A stretch of 64,000 nt of DNA from NCBI GenBank assembly GCA_021399435.1, contig JAJTUP010000051.1, positions 186,001 to 250,000 on the forward strand, in the 5' to 3' direction. The position numbers and the translations under genes were made by a program. This DNA is from Diaporthe sp. PMI_573. Its lineage: Eukaryota; Ascomycota; Sordariomycetes; Diaporthales; Diaporthaceae. Below, one piece after another: positions 1 to 11,201 of the stretch. Each line of letters opens with the position of its first letter. The first letter of the stretch is position 1. The notes below the pieces were generated by a model. It had not been told where the DNA came from. It did not search any database and saw nothing but the letters and a program-made list of their open reading frames with translations.

Positions 1-924
1 AAGTTGGTAAGGAAAGATTGTTTGGGAAGTGGTGGAAACCGCTCCAGCTAGCCTGCGAAGTGTCGGCTGCTCCCAGGCGTTGAACCTCAGGGTGTGGATG
101 TATTGCTGTAGGGATGAGGTGTTGAGCTAGCCGACTTTGGTTGAAGTTGAATCCAAGGCAAACGACTGCAATGATCAAGGCTGGACGGAAAGGAGGAAAC
201 ACAATCAGACAAGGCCACACTGCATGTGACTCGGAATTCTGATCTTATGGCCGTGCCGAGTTTCAGCGGCGAGTTGGAACAAATTGTGATGAATGGCCTG
301 GAGCACCTGCTCTCCAATGGATTTCTGTGGCTGCACGATGTTCTGAGAGAGACCTTCCATCCAGGATTTTGGGTCTCGCTGATGCCTAATTTCCAGCTTG
401 GCCCAAAACCTACCTCAACACGTTCACATATACGTGACATAGGACGGGACGGCAGTTGAAGCAGAGGATGAAGCCAAGTGATCATCGGCAGGTTATCTTG
501 ACTTTGCCAAATTCCCTAATCTGGAGAATGTTCTTCCGTGACAAGTCGGTCACAGAACCAGAATCCCGGAGCTCGATGAACAAGCACCATATCAGCAGAC
601 GATGTCGCTGCTTACCAGCATAACAGGATTGGAAACAGGGACAATGTATCACGATGCCTCAACAAATACACTTAGCAGGGCAATGGCACGGCTATTACTT
701 GATGGTATTACGGTACACATGTGACAGGGGCAGTGTGAGTGTTCAAAATTTGCATTGCTTGTTCGACATCATAAATCCGAGGAAGTCTTACAACGCCTCA
801 ATCCCATCGTTAAAAGTACAGAGAGAATGATATACATGAGAAACAGGTCACATTATTCATTGTGGCGTGATCCAGCTCATCACCACATAATGGTACACAC
901 GAAGTCAATCCAATCTTCGTAGGC
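1..924. other. Gene-free stretch at window start
   Basis: Short open frames exist on both strands, but none shows a recognisable motif, a signal peptide or phase-consistent introns. The stretch contains the 3' flank of the secreted-protein gene that ends at 925. I see no RNA gene or repeat in it. Confidence 0.5.
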
Positions 925-2986
925 TCACGACTCATTGTGCTGAATCTCATCGGCTTTCTAAACAGTCACAATATGTCAGAAAGAGTTGGATAGGTAAGGC
1001 AGGAGGTTGACTTACCAATAGCGGTCCAAGGTAGGAGAATGGGACATATGCTTTGTTGTTCCAGTAATCCACGCCCCAGCCCAACATAGGGGGGCAGTTG
1101 GTAAACATAGAGCCTGGGTTGTTCGTAGTGAGGGCCGTGTTCAGGTCGACGCTCATGTCGACAACACACACTGGGGTGTTTGACTGCAGATGGATGTGAG
1201 AAATAATCCCAATTGGTGCAGCTCGAAGGACGGGCAAAGTTCCCCAAATTTCACTTACAGCACATCCCATGTCTAGCTCAGTCGCATTGGTCTGCTCATC
1301 AACCTCGGCCTTGAACCCGCACTTCTGGGCGTCGAGGTACAGCTCCTGGGGGGTGGTCCAGTTCTTGTCAAACGCGACTTGGAGGACGCCGGGGAAGAAG
1401 TCTGCGCCGACATCGCGGGCCCTGGCCATGCCGTATGAGTCTGTGCCGTCGAAATAGATGTACTTGTTGTCCTTGCAGACGCCGTAGTCATCATAGTCGC
1501 CGCATTTGAAGTTTCCGGTCTCTGTCTCAAGCTTCTTGGGATCAACGCCGGGGCTGAGGTAGTCTGGTCAGTTTCGACATGCAATGGGTAAGACTGGGTG
1601 TCGGAGAATTGGTGCGCTAGGCCAGAACAAAAAATAGTTTGAGATGGACTTACTTCTTGATCGAGAAGAACCCACGAGCCTGGACGGCCTGGTTGAACGT
1701 CCACTTCATCAACTCGCGGTACAGGAAGCTGGTCTTCTCAGGCATAGAGTCCGAGATCCTGGTGCAGAAGGCGCCCTCGTGTGTCACCTTGTAGAATGTG
1801 TCGAAGTCCTTCTGAATAAAGGTTACTGCCGCTCCGACGTTCTTCTGGTAGTCGTCTACGAAGCCAGAAAGACTGGCCGAGAGATCCTGCCACTTCACGG
1901 GGTTCACCGTCGACTTTGGGAAAAGGAGATTGACGAGACCAACGGGGGTACCGCCGACGGCTCCGAACAAAGATGCTGCGATGAAAGCCCCGGCTCCCGG
2001 TGCAGCTAGGGTAGCGAGGCCCTGTTAAATACGTGTCAACAAACATGCTTATTCAACCATCTAATTCCAGCGGTCTCATGTTGAAGGGCGCATAATGAAC
2101 TCACGCTGAAGAGTCCAAAGGTTGCACCGAAAATTGGACCAAACAGTGGCGTTTTAGGATTAACGTCCTCGGGCGGAGCGACTGTATCAACTATTTGTCC
2201 AACAACACCACTACGATGGACAGTGTCAGTCTCACGGTGCTATCACAAAGAGCAAAGTTATTTGACCAGCACAGTGAACTCACATTGCTTCAGCTTGGCC
2301 GTTGAGCAGCGCCTGGTGATAATTGGCAAAGTACTGGTTTATTGCTGCACAAGGTCAGCCTCAAATTGTACACAATAAATTGCTTGATGCCGGGCGCGGC
2401 TCACTGTAAATGTTCCATACGGCCTAGAACGCGGGATGAAAATTAGTCATTTAGTCATGTATGTACTCTCGAGGAGAGTGACCTACATAAAATTCTTGAT
2501 AGGAATTGTATCTTGCCCCTTGCCCGCTGGGAGGAGGAGTACAAGTGCTGAGAGACAAGACATCGCAGGTCCAAGTGATCAGTCCAGCTGAATCCAGGTA
2601 GCACTGCGAGAAGCCCTTGTCTCCGCATTTCGCGGAATTCTTCGACCACCAGTCCTGTGTTCAACAGTGTCAGTCTCAGCGGGCAAGGCTGCTAAATTCA
2701 ATTTTAGCCATTATGGAAGACTCCGACTTACATTCAGGTGATCACTCATTTTCAGAACTTGCCAGCATTCTGTGTGGATTCTATACACAAGTTAGACCCT
2801 TACGTGCTCGCGTGGAACGCAAATTCATGCTCACCCAGTTGTGCTGTTCCAGCCACAATCCTCAACTCCAACGGTGGTGTTTGCCGCATTTTGGCGGGGA
2901 ATGATTGAGCCACGGTAAAGTTGGGGAAATCCTGAGACAAGGCCGCTCGAGGCTAAGCTCAGCGTTAAGATCGAAGTTCTAAGCAT
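925..2986 (-). CDS. Secreted cysteine-containing protein, uncharacterised fungal family (9 exons)
   Basis: The exons, read on the minus strand, are 2986-2835, 2780-2732, 2654-2487, 2423-2405, 2344-2284, 2210-2105, 2021-1654, 1553-1016 and 957-925. All join in frame through GT-AG introns and give 497 residues. The start at 2986 gives a clear signal peptide (MLRTSILTLSLASSGLVSG). The N-terminal third carries an ECW motif and several cysteines (DWWSKNSAKC, SQCYLDSAG, WTCDV). A Gly/Ala-rich hydrophobic stretch (GAGAFIAASLFGAVGG) follows, then a cysteine-bearing C-terminal half with N-glycosylation sites. The pattern resembles a common family of fungal secreted proteins of unknown function, but I cannot assign an activity. 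A role at the cell surface or in host interaction is inference from secretion only. The two smallest exons (49 and 19 nt) are supported by phase and by the motif they restore, not by transcript data. Confidence 0.8.
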
Positions 2987-4190
2987 TGTGGTGCAGTGCG
3001 AGTCAAGCTCCTAAGGGGAAAGGCTAAAGGGAAGGGATTTGTTGCTTTTCAATATGGGGGATTCCCCAGAATCACAAAATGTTGATCGGCAGCCGCCTGA
3101 CTTTATGTCCCGAGATGCCAACCCTGGTATCGACTCTTGTAAGTCCGACATACCGGTGGATGGGGGGTTCCAAGTGGCGGTGCGCGGTCTGGGCGGGATG
3201 AATATCAAACATCAACCTCCACACCACCAGCAACCCCCTATCGCCCTCTCAGCCGCAGCGCAACCCCAGACTTCTTGCAGATTCACGTTCCCTGCTATCC
3301 AAGATGTTCGTGCCATGGTGATCAACTTGTCCATGACCACACCACGACTCATGAATAAGGCGCCACAACCTGCAGCAACGCGATTACGAGGTTGCACTAC
3401 TCTTTATCAAGCAAAGCGCTATAGATATGTTTTCAAGACTATAGTCCCTACCAGATAAACCCAACGGCCATGCCGCAGGTTCCTTCATTCCAAGATTTCA
3501 TGCAAAGATACTTGCAGCACGGACCACTGCGCGGCTATAATTACGAGGCCAAGACGGGCGCTTCTTTGGACGAAACTAAGATAGAGTGCAAAGTGGGTCC
3601 AATTAAACCGTATACCAAGGACCGTCCATGCAAACCTGCATGGATGTCGCAGGATCAGAGCACCCGTCAAGTCAGGGACGGGGTCTTGGTATGCTTTTGC
3701 TGCACCTGACCACCCCAATGTCTTCCAGCTTTCGGCCTGGTTCGGCAGGAACCGATTGCCGAGCAGATGATCTTGTCCAAAATAGAACGCCCATGGGGAA
3801 ATGCTGGGGCTCGCGCTTCAGCCCGACGACCCGAGATCAGCACTTGGCCGTCTCATAGAAACGATTCTGTGGGGGAGGCTGTGGGGAGGACCAAGGCAGC
3901 GGACGAGGAGAAGCTTGGATGCTACCCAAGGCTGGCAGGATTGGGGTCACAGGGGTTCGCCAACTTGCTAAGCACGAGGCTATCTTTAGTCCAAGTGGAC
4001 GAGGAGATAAGTTAAATATCACAACGCCGTATGCCTCATTGGTAATGAACTCATTCACCTACGTTTCGTTTCAACGCTCTCTACCCGACTCTCTTTCGCT
4101 AAGCTTTCGTCCGAACCTGTACATCTTAGTCTGTCTTTCACGATACCTGCACATACGCGCAACACAACCTCCAAATATTTCACAAGTTCT

Positions 4191-4227
<37 letters not shown>

Positions 4228-4228
4228 G
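2987..4228. other. Intergenic region, promoter side of two divergent secreted-protein genes
   Basis: It separates the minus-strand gene starting at 2986 from the plus-strand gene starting at 4229. An ATG-initiated frame at 3051-3458 (+) is open but has no recognisable motif, so I do not call it. The last 35 bases are a CA microsatellite, listed separately. Confidence 0.45.
4194..4226. repeat. (CA)n dinucleotide microsatellite
   Basis: An uninterrupted AC/CA run of 33 bases ends two bases before the ATG at 4229. It therefore lies in the 5' leader or core promoter of the small secreted protein gene. Length variation here would directly change the start-codon context. Confidence 0.95.
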
Positions 4229-4648
4229 ATGCATTTCCGCTCATTACTCCCTGTACTCATGTCGAGTCTCTATTACGCCTCACAAGCCGTTGCGGAAGCC
4301 TACGGAGACTGCTGCATGTGCCACTACATCGAGCTCCAGTGGCTGTGTGTAAAATGGAACGAGGAAACGGATTCTCTCTCCTGCGGACTCGGCGGTCCAT
4401 TCGCGCCAGGATCAAAATGCACAGTCGACAGGTTCTACCAGCCAGAAAACCGCCTCCAAGCAAATGTCTCCCTGTACCTGGGCGCAAACGAGTCACCATA
4501 CAGGCTAGACCTGGGTATCAACCCCGGCAACTGCAAGCCATGGAAGGAGTTCCCCACACAATGGACTGGCTGGGGTGCATACATGTTCAACGGCGGGGAG
4601 ATCTCGTCACAAGACATGAGTGTCTGCGAGGGGTATGGAGCTGTCTGA
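4229..4648 (+). CDS. Small secreted cysteine-rich protein, effector-like
   Basis: This is an intronless gene of 139 residues. It starts with a signal peptide of about 22 residues (MHFRSLLPVLMSSLYYASQA, then VAEA). The mature part has eight cysteines, in the order CCMC, LC, SC, KC, NC, VC, so four disulfides are possible. It has two N-glycosylation sequons (NVS, NES) and is rich in aromatic residues and glycine. I recognise no domain. Small size, secretion and even cysteine count fit the candidate-effector class of plant- or animal-associated fungi, but that is inference. The start is fixed because the ATG directly follows the CA repeat and opens the signal peptide. Confidence 0.82.
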   Translation: MHFRSLLPVLMSSLYYASQAVAEAYGDCCMCHYIELQWLCVKWNEETDSLSCGLGGPFAPGSKCTVDRFYQPENRLQANVSLYLGANESPYRLDLGINPGNCKPWKEFPTQWTGWGAYMFNGGEISSQDMSVCEGYGAV

Positions 4649-5503
4649 TTATGAGTCGATGATGAAAGGTTGGCGGCAATTGGGAAGGTCGAGGGTCATT
4701 ACCGTCTAGCAAGTTTTGACTGCCTCGAAGAATTTTTGTAACAATACCCAACTCAACGCGTGGTACATGGGCCAACATGTCTGCGAGGATGAATATCATG
4801 ATTTAACTTCCGACTCACTATCTTCTATGTGCCTGTAATTCCAAGTACCCGGACGACCGATTTGAAGGAATTTAATAAGTTGAACCACTGATTGATAAGG
4901 CGGTTAGTATGTGTTTAATTCGATTTATATTCGTCCTTATCTCTGGCCACACGACTGGCACAGCTTTTGTGCCAGAACGTTACCAGTCTCGACAGTGTAC
5001 TTGTTTCCGCAATGGTGGGGTCCTTGCATATGAGATGGAGGGGAGGAACTCTTGAGTCCAAACACAAAAAATGATATCATAAGTTAATGGGCTGCCTACT
5101 TCCCAACGACCGTTACAGTATGCAAGTGAGACGCAGGTGCACACATCGCCATGTCAGCATTCCAAGGATGCCCGGGTGCTGGGGCGGGGTCTCATTTTGT
5201 GTACTGACATCAGAGTCTTCCACTTGTTGCAATTGGAGCAGGAAACGATTTGGCTGCAGATGGGGGGCGCCCTGTCGCTCATTTAGTTAGAATCTTATCT
5301 ACTCTTGTTTCCCGCATTCCGGTAGCGGGTGCGGGCATATGCACCGTCCCTCCTCAAAATGTCTTGACGCACATCATGGTGCTTGTGAATATATGCCTGA
5401 GGCAGTCCGTGCTCTGTGCAGCAGGCTTTGACAATACCCCACGCCCCCCGGGGCCCCAGCTTGTTTCTCCCCGCCTGTAGGACAGCCATACTTCGTCCGC
5501 GAG
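4649..5503. other. Intergenic region
   Basis: It holds the 3' flank of the small secreted protein gene and the promoter of the kinase-like gene at 5504. I see no gene, RNA or clear repeat. Confidence 0.5.
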
Positions 5504-6718
5504 ATGGCTTCAGTCGAGCAACGAGACCTCGTCCCCGATGAGAAGATCCTCTCTGCCATCTTCTTAGGTGCTCCTGGTGTCACGCTGACAAGCTGCAACA
5601 TCCTCTCAAACACGTTCGACACTTGCACGTTTGGAATCCATCTCAACGTCGCGCCTGTTTCCAACTATCCCAAAGATCTCCTTGTCCGCCTAGAAACCTC
5701 GGGAGGTCGCTTGCCCATCGTCGCATCCGTCCAGCGATTAGGGCACGCTCAACTACCAGATCTCGTTCCGTTGGTACTAGACGTCGGCAACACGATAACC
5801 GCAGACGGGAAGCCGGTCGAGTACTCCGTGACCCCGTTTTGCATGGGAACGATTCCACTCGAGGACATCTGGGACACAATTAGCCCAGCCCATCAGCTGG
5901 AAGCAGTGGATTCAGTTGTTCGTGCAGTGGAGAAACTTCAGGCACTGGACCGAAACAGCGAAGACGTTAGAAGCCGACTGGATACCCCCTACCGTTTAGA
6001 CAGTGGCGCCTCTCTATCGGACTGTCCGCAGTCTGCCATGGCCTTGATCGGCGGACCAAACCTTGGATACTCTCCAGACATCAAGCAGTTCTTGGGCCGA
6101 ATCCTTCAAGCGAGTAATCCAGAGCCACCTGATTGCACAGTCACGGAGACTAATGAAGGCATCATGATCGGGTCAGCATTTGAAGATATAGGCAGTGTTG
6201 AATTTACTCACTCGGAGCTTGATGATCTGCAGCATCATGTCGTCTTCTGCCACAACGATCTCGAGACTCGCAACATCCTCGTCAGGCAAACATCGCCGAC
6301 CGAGGACAAGAGCCCGCGCTACGAGCTGGCTGCTATCATCGACTGGGAATTGGCTGGCTTCTACCCGTTCGCCTACGAGTACGGCGTCAAGGATACCGTC
6401 CTCGGTTCCTCGAACCTGTCCTTCAGCTGGTATTCGTTGTTCAAGGAGCGGACATCCCATCTGTTGCCCCGAACAGAGGGCCATACAAAGCTGATAAAGG
6501 CGCTCAGGGTTATCGATGAGTCCAAGAAGAGAAGTATGGCGCGAAACGTCGGCATCAGAGTTCAGGCGAAGTGGGTGGAAAGGGAGAACGTTGAATTATC
6601 TTCAGACCATCGTCAAGGTTGGGTTCTCAAAGCTGGTGCTGAAGTTCCCGGGCCATTCACCAAGGATGACCAAGCGAATCTTGAGATGGAGGTTCTGAGG
6701 GAACTGGGCTATGTGTAG
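5504..6718 (+). CDS. Aminoglycoside phosphotransferase (APH)-like kinase family protein
   Basis: A single exon of 404 residues. The catalytic loop reads HNDLETRN (His250, Asp252, Asn257), the Brenner-type motif of APH and choline-kinase-like enzymes. The metal-binding DWE follows at Asp280 in a context typical of fungal APH family proteins (IIDWELAGFYP). The N-terminal lobe shows no strong Gly-rich loop, which is usual in this family. Such proteins phosphorylate hydroxyl groups on small molecules, but the substrate cannot be read from sequence and antibiotic resistance should not be inferred. The ATG at 5504 gives a full-length family member. It converges tail to tail on the CorA-like ankyrin gene that ends at 6949. 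Confidence 0.85.
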   Translation: MASVEQRDLVPDEKILSAIFLGAPGVTLTSCNILSNTFDTCTFGIHLNVAPVSNYPKDLLVRLETSGGRLPIVASVQRLGHAQLPDLVPLVLDVGNTITADGKPVEYSVTPFCMGTIPLEDIWDTISPAHQLEAVDSVVRAVEKLQALDRNSEDVRSRLDTPYRLDSGASLSDCPQSAMALIGGPNLGYSPDIKQFLGRILQASNPEPPDCTVTETNEGIMIGSAFEDIGSVEFTHSELDDLQHHVVFCHNDLETRNILVRQTSPTEDKSPRYELAAIIDWELAGFYPFAYEYGVKDTVLGSSNLSFSWYSLFKERTSHLLPRTEGHTKLIKALRVIDESKKRSMARNVGIRVQAKWVERENVELSSDHRQGWVLKAGAEVPGPFTKDDQANLEMEVLRELGYV

Positions 6719-6948
6719 ATTAGATAGCCGGTTCCTACTTCCGCCTACGGTCGCGGCACTCAGTTTTATTTTTATAGTTACAAGACAACGCATCATAATG
6801 CTTATGCTATCCCAACATTGTTTATAAGAGAGTGTTAAAGTTGGGAAAAGTATTTATTATAGATTTGTGATCCTTAGTAGGCTTTTGTGATAGATTATCT
6901 TCTCTTTAGTGCTCTCTGTCAGCAATAACACGTACGATTATTACCTAA

Positions 6949-9903
6949 TTAAGCAAGGCTGTTCGAGGTTCGATCTCTGACTCGGGGTGGTAGCAAGCCA
7001 CGTACCCAATCCCTTCCTGAAGCTCTAGTTGCCACTGTATTCTGTGCCAAGACTGGGGTGGTCTCTCCCTCATTGTCAGACTTTCTACTTGCTCTGGGTT
7101 TGAAAAGCGAGAACAACTTCGAATGGTGTTTCCAGACCCACCATCCCAAGATGATCAAGAGGGCAAAGCTGGCTACAGTGATAGCTGGTGGACCCGATTA
7201 TCAGTGCGTGTCATAGAAGCCTAGAACTTTCGGGATCCAGACTTACAGGATGCTGTGGCAACCCCTCTCCTGCTCCAAGTTGAATCAGCTGGGGTGAAAT
7301 CCTGGATGGTGAGAGCTAGTAGGCTTGTAACCCAGGATAATGGCGCCTACTAGTGATTAGCTCAAGTTGATCATGCAAAGGGAAGGATAAGATCTCGCAC
7401 AAAAAATACGGTTGCGGCCGTGAAAATGAACACAATCTGAGTTTGGAACTCCGAGTTGAGTAGGCCCTCGGTATTGACCTCACGCTGCTGCAAGCCCAAC
7501 AGTGTAACAAGCTAAGTAGAAGTCAGCTAGTGTGGTATACGTTCGAATGCCCCTAGGTGGATTCTTGTAGGTATTTAGTACGTACTGATTCTCTGACCCT
7601 CAAGGCATCAGCTTCGAGGCGATTGAGCTTACTCCTGCCTCGCGCCACCAAACGATCAGCTACGGCAGCGTCGAAGTCGTAGACGTCCAGGAAGACAAGG
7701 CGTATGTCCTCCTGAACGCGCCGTATCATGGCCAGTTCGTCCAGTATATCATCGAGGCGTACGAGGGTGTCCGTTTCGACCCTAATTGAGTGCTCGAAGT
7801 ACTCCTTGTCAATCTTCCCCAGCGATTCTTTGAATTCGTTGTAGAAGCCTGTGACCGTTTTCGACTTGGTTCCATTCGAAATTAGCAGTGAAATTCTACC
7901 GAGGGGAACCCAGGGTCTCAGCTTCCGCACTTGGAGGCAATTAAATCTCACCTCGAAAGCAATCTCACTGGCAAAAGCACCTGCCCCATCTAGCAGTCGT
8001 GCAGTCTGAGAACCAGGCATGAACGGCTCGTTCCTAACGCACTCGTCCAGAATGGAGCGTAGGAATGCTTGGGTCGGAGTCCTGACTTCACCTGGATTTA
8101 TCTCATTGCAGCGTCCCCTGATTTCTGCCCGTAAATCTATGCCCGAATCAGGTTTATAATTTGTGATGACGACATCTGGTAATTAACATTAGACCTATCA
8201 TATTGGGGCCATTGTCTGAGTGGTTATGGGGACAGTGGAACGCACCTCCTAGGAGCCAAACCCAAAATTGAGATACAACGACCATCTTGGCATATTTGCT
8301 AGGGGCTGCATTCTGAGTTTGTTGACTCCCGCTATTCCTTCGATCTTCTTCGTTTGGAAGCTGATCCTTCTATTTTCCCATCATCATCTTCTTCTCCAGT
8401 CTCTTAGAGTACCGACTGAAAACCTGGTCTCCATTTCGCCTTTGAACCTCGTTCTCCTCAAGAAACTCGTAGCAGTAGTCGTCTAGGGTCTTATCATCAA
8501 ACAATGCTTGCTGTTCATTTGCTCCAAAGGCTTGCGCAGCTTGGCGGCGGTGCAACGGGTGATTATCGATGTCAAGGATTGGAAGCTAAGCGCATTTTGC
8601 AAATTAGATACATACTAGTATGCATAATCTGGGTGAATAACAAGATAGTGGAAGGAGACTTGCCACAATACATTGCACTTTAGCTTCATCTGCCAAGTCA
8701 AACCCATACACGCCTGGGAACTATTATTTTTTGCCACTATTATAAGTACGTCTTTGGAATGCTGTTCAGGATAGGAATATATACTTACATAGTTCCCTGG
8801 CTTGGCGAGGGATTTTGAGTCTCCCATGTGCGTGATGAATTTGAGTATGTCGTCAAGTGTACGGGTGCTTGACTCCGGGTCTGACCCGGATTTTGGACTG
8901 AAGATTTGTCTGGCGGCCGCCTTGATCCACTCCAACTATTGAAACCAGCACCCACGAATATCAATCACTGTTTCACACCAATGTAAAGATAAGGAATGCC
9001 GATGTAAAGTTTGATTCTACTTACATTTCGTTCTGGCAAGTGAAGCCAGCATGAAAGCCAGTGCTCGCCACCCTCTGGCAGAGTGGTGGGAGTTTCTGTG
9101 GAGAAAACGTTGACTTCAATCTCTCGGTGACGACGACGAAACTCTTCGAGCAAAGAAAAGGGCCCGTTGAGGACTTCAGTAACTGGTTTGTCAAGCGTTC
9201 GTGTCGAAATGGCTCTCCATCTCCACTTCTTTCTTGGTCTACTATTGTCGATAACGAATTTCTTAACGGTATAGACATCACACTTCGGCACACTGCTAGA
9301 CCCATGCTCTTGTTCGTCACCGCCGTGTATCAGTGATATGACGCCTTCGGATGCCTGTCTTCCCTTGAGACGAGCTATGTCTATTGGTGTACGGAGTGTG
9401 TCTTCGTACCTATCGGCACCATGTTTGATCAGGTATTCGATGACAGAAAGAGCTGGGTTGGCCGCCAGGACAGCCAGTTGCAGTGCTGTTCTATGGTTTG
9501 AATCGGGCATGTTGATGACCTTGGTTCGCAGCTCGCCAGCAGGTATGGCTTTGATCAGTGCTTTCATGGTATTGAGCCTGAGTATCTCTGTGATCTCGCA
9601 GCCGTCCGACCTCTCAAGGGTTATGATGGAATGAAGAGCATCGCGCTGCTGCTCTAGTGCGGCAGTATCTTGTGGCCAGGTCTGAATCGGATGCTCCCGG
9701 ATGTTGGATTGCAGCCTCACCATTCTGTCAATTTCCCCTGGCACAGATTCCCATTTGAGGTCTTGAATCGCCTTCAACACATTCTCAAATTCGACCTGAG
9801 CCTCTTCTGGTAACCCGTCCTGGTCTGATAGAGCAGCCTGGTCTGATAGATCGACCTGGTCTGATAGAGCGTCCTCGTACTGAGACATCCTCGTGCTGAG
9901 CAT
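6949..9903 (-). CDS. Ankyrin protein with C-terminal CorA-like membrane domain, interrupted by an in-frame TAG
   Basis: Nine exons join in frame: 9903-9025, 8935-8789, 8720-8664, 8585-8246, 8175-7952, 7864-7586, 7511-7401, 7346-7247 and 7184-6949. They total 790 sense codons' worth of sequence. The N-terminus has hexapeptide repeats (LSDQ) and one or two ankyrin-like units (TALQLAVLAANP, IEYLIKHGAD). The middle carries the fungal motif TLDDYCYEFL...DQVFSRY and a KMVVVSQFWVWLLG block. The C-terminus is CorA-like: a long helical region, LVTLLGLQQRE, then two membrane helices (FTAATVFFAPLSWVTSLLAL; ITVASFALLIILGWWVW). An in-frame TAG sits at 8370-8372 between SRYSK and VVVSQFWVW, so the product may be truncated to its ankyrin half. 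No consensus intron removes it. Intron 3 (8663-8586) is GC-AG with a GCAAGT donor. Similar fungal proteins are uncharacterised. The neighbouring HET gene suggests a recognition or incompatibility locus (inference). Confidence 0.75.
9819..9876 (-). repeat. 18-bp in-frame tandem repeat encoding LSDQ hexapeptides
   Basis: Three near-identical 18-bp units carry the core tggtctgatagag/tcg on the plus strand. They encode ALSDQV, DLSDQA and ALSDQD near the N-terminus of the ankyrin protein. Being a multiple of three, copy-number change would keep the frame. Confidence 0.85.
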
Positions 9904-11201
9904 ACACGTCTGTAAATTGGGCAGTTGAGACTTTTGGGTTCACTGAGTGGCAGGATTAGTTGAACGTGTGCGGTCGGATGGACAGGACGGGGCCGCAATT
10001 TTGAGTTGCTAGGTCAGAGATTACTGTGTAGTTCCATTTGCACCGGAGTGTAGGAATATCCAGCCACCAGCTTAATTTGATGCAGTAAAATGCACCTACG
10101 AGCATGTGCGTATGTGGAGCAATCTGTCCTTCAACAAGGTTGCTGCATAGTCGAAGCCATTAATATCACGGCACATTCCGAAATACTGCATGTACCCCTG
10201 TATTCAAGCACACCGGTTCCAAGGTTCACTCCAGTACTGCTTATTCTTGGGACTTTTCCCGACCTTACCTCTGGGCCGCAAATGACAAGTTCACGCGAAT
10301 CCCTCCACATCCAGAATTACGGAGACATTAAAGCAGTCTGTATTGAACACGAGGTGAAAGAATCGAACACAGTATACCTGGCGGCCACGGAACTAACTAT
10401 ATTAAAAAGGTGGGTAAACCGTAATGACCCCGATGGATTTTGGAGGGGCTGAGTACAGATCGGGAAGTACAGGCGACATACATCTATCCGTTATCTTGCC
10501 CAGCCATCTCCGGAGCTTGCCGACTATCCTCACCCCATATCAATTGCTCAGGCACCCTAGGCACGCTCTGGAGCGACAGATATCCCACACCTCCCCCCCA
10601 AACAAATTGCAGGCAAGATGCAGCAATCTTTGTTGCATGCTTCCTTTCTTTCTCATCCCCTGCTTTGCAAGAAGGTTGACTTGTATATCATACACACATC
10701 TCTAAACGTCCAGCTTTCATTCCACCACACAACCTTTGTACAGCCGCACCCTATGTGCTTTTACAACAACCAAAGACTACTCCATGAGGCATAATTAAAC
10801 CCTGGGCGGCTCCTGTTCCAGGCACGGAGAAAATGAGCCTGAAGTGTGCCTCACTGCCAATGGTTACACAAGATCTCATCACTGCGCCAGCCAATAGATT
10901 CTCCGAAGGATTCAGCTACCTGGAATTTCAGCAGCCATTAACCACGTGGCTTATCCAGATTTGTCCAGTTACGGCCTTGGAAGGCTGTGCAGCTGAGGAA
11001 ATGTGTAATTAATACACTTGGCCCCCTGCGTAAGCGTTTGCGCAGTCCATGTACCCATAAAACAACATATCTCCACCACATCTGAAGGTTTAATTATTCT
11101 CACACCAGGTTTGACCGACCCTTACTGCCGCCGCAGCCAATTTTCCGCATTCAATTTTTCTTACGCTGCAAATTATATATGACCGCACGAACACGAAAGA
11201 G
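9904..11201. promoter_or_regulatory. Divergent intergenic region between CorA-ankyrin and HET genes
   Basis: This 1.3 kb separates the minus-strand ankyrin gene (start 9903) from the plus-strand HET gene (start 11202) and must contain both promoters. An open frame at 10090-10452 (+) has no recognisable features. I see no RNA gene. Confidence 0.5.

Noticed and set aside
3051..3458. ATG-initiated open frame of about 136 codons on the plus strand
   Set aside because: No motif, signal peptide, or codon pattern distinguishes it from chance in an intergenic region, and no flanking exons fit.
6956..6990. B-box-like GGTTCGATCTC suggesting a tRNA
   Set aside because: No matching A box or acceptor stem, and the bases are the C-terminal exon of the CorA-like gene read on the other strand.
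7021..7200. Plus-strand frame suggesting a transposase or kinase fragment
   Set aside because: The minus strand encodes the second CorA-like membrane helix and tail in phase with the upstream exons, which explains the sequence better.
8370..8413. A 43-nt intron (GTACTC...TAG) removing the in-frame stop
   Set aside because: Too short for this gene's introns, with a poor donor and no branch site, and it would delete conserved residues out of phase.
10090..10452. 120-codon open frame upstream of the HET gene
   Set aside because: No recognisable domain and no supporting splice structure; probably chance in the divergent promoter region.
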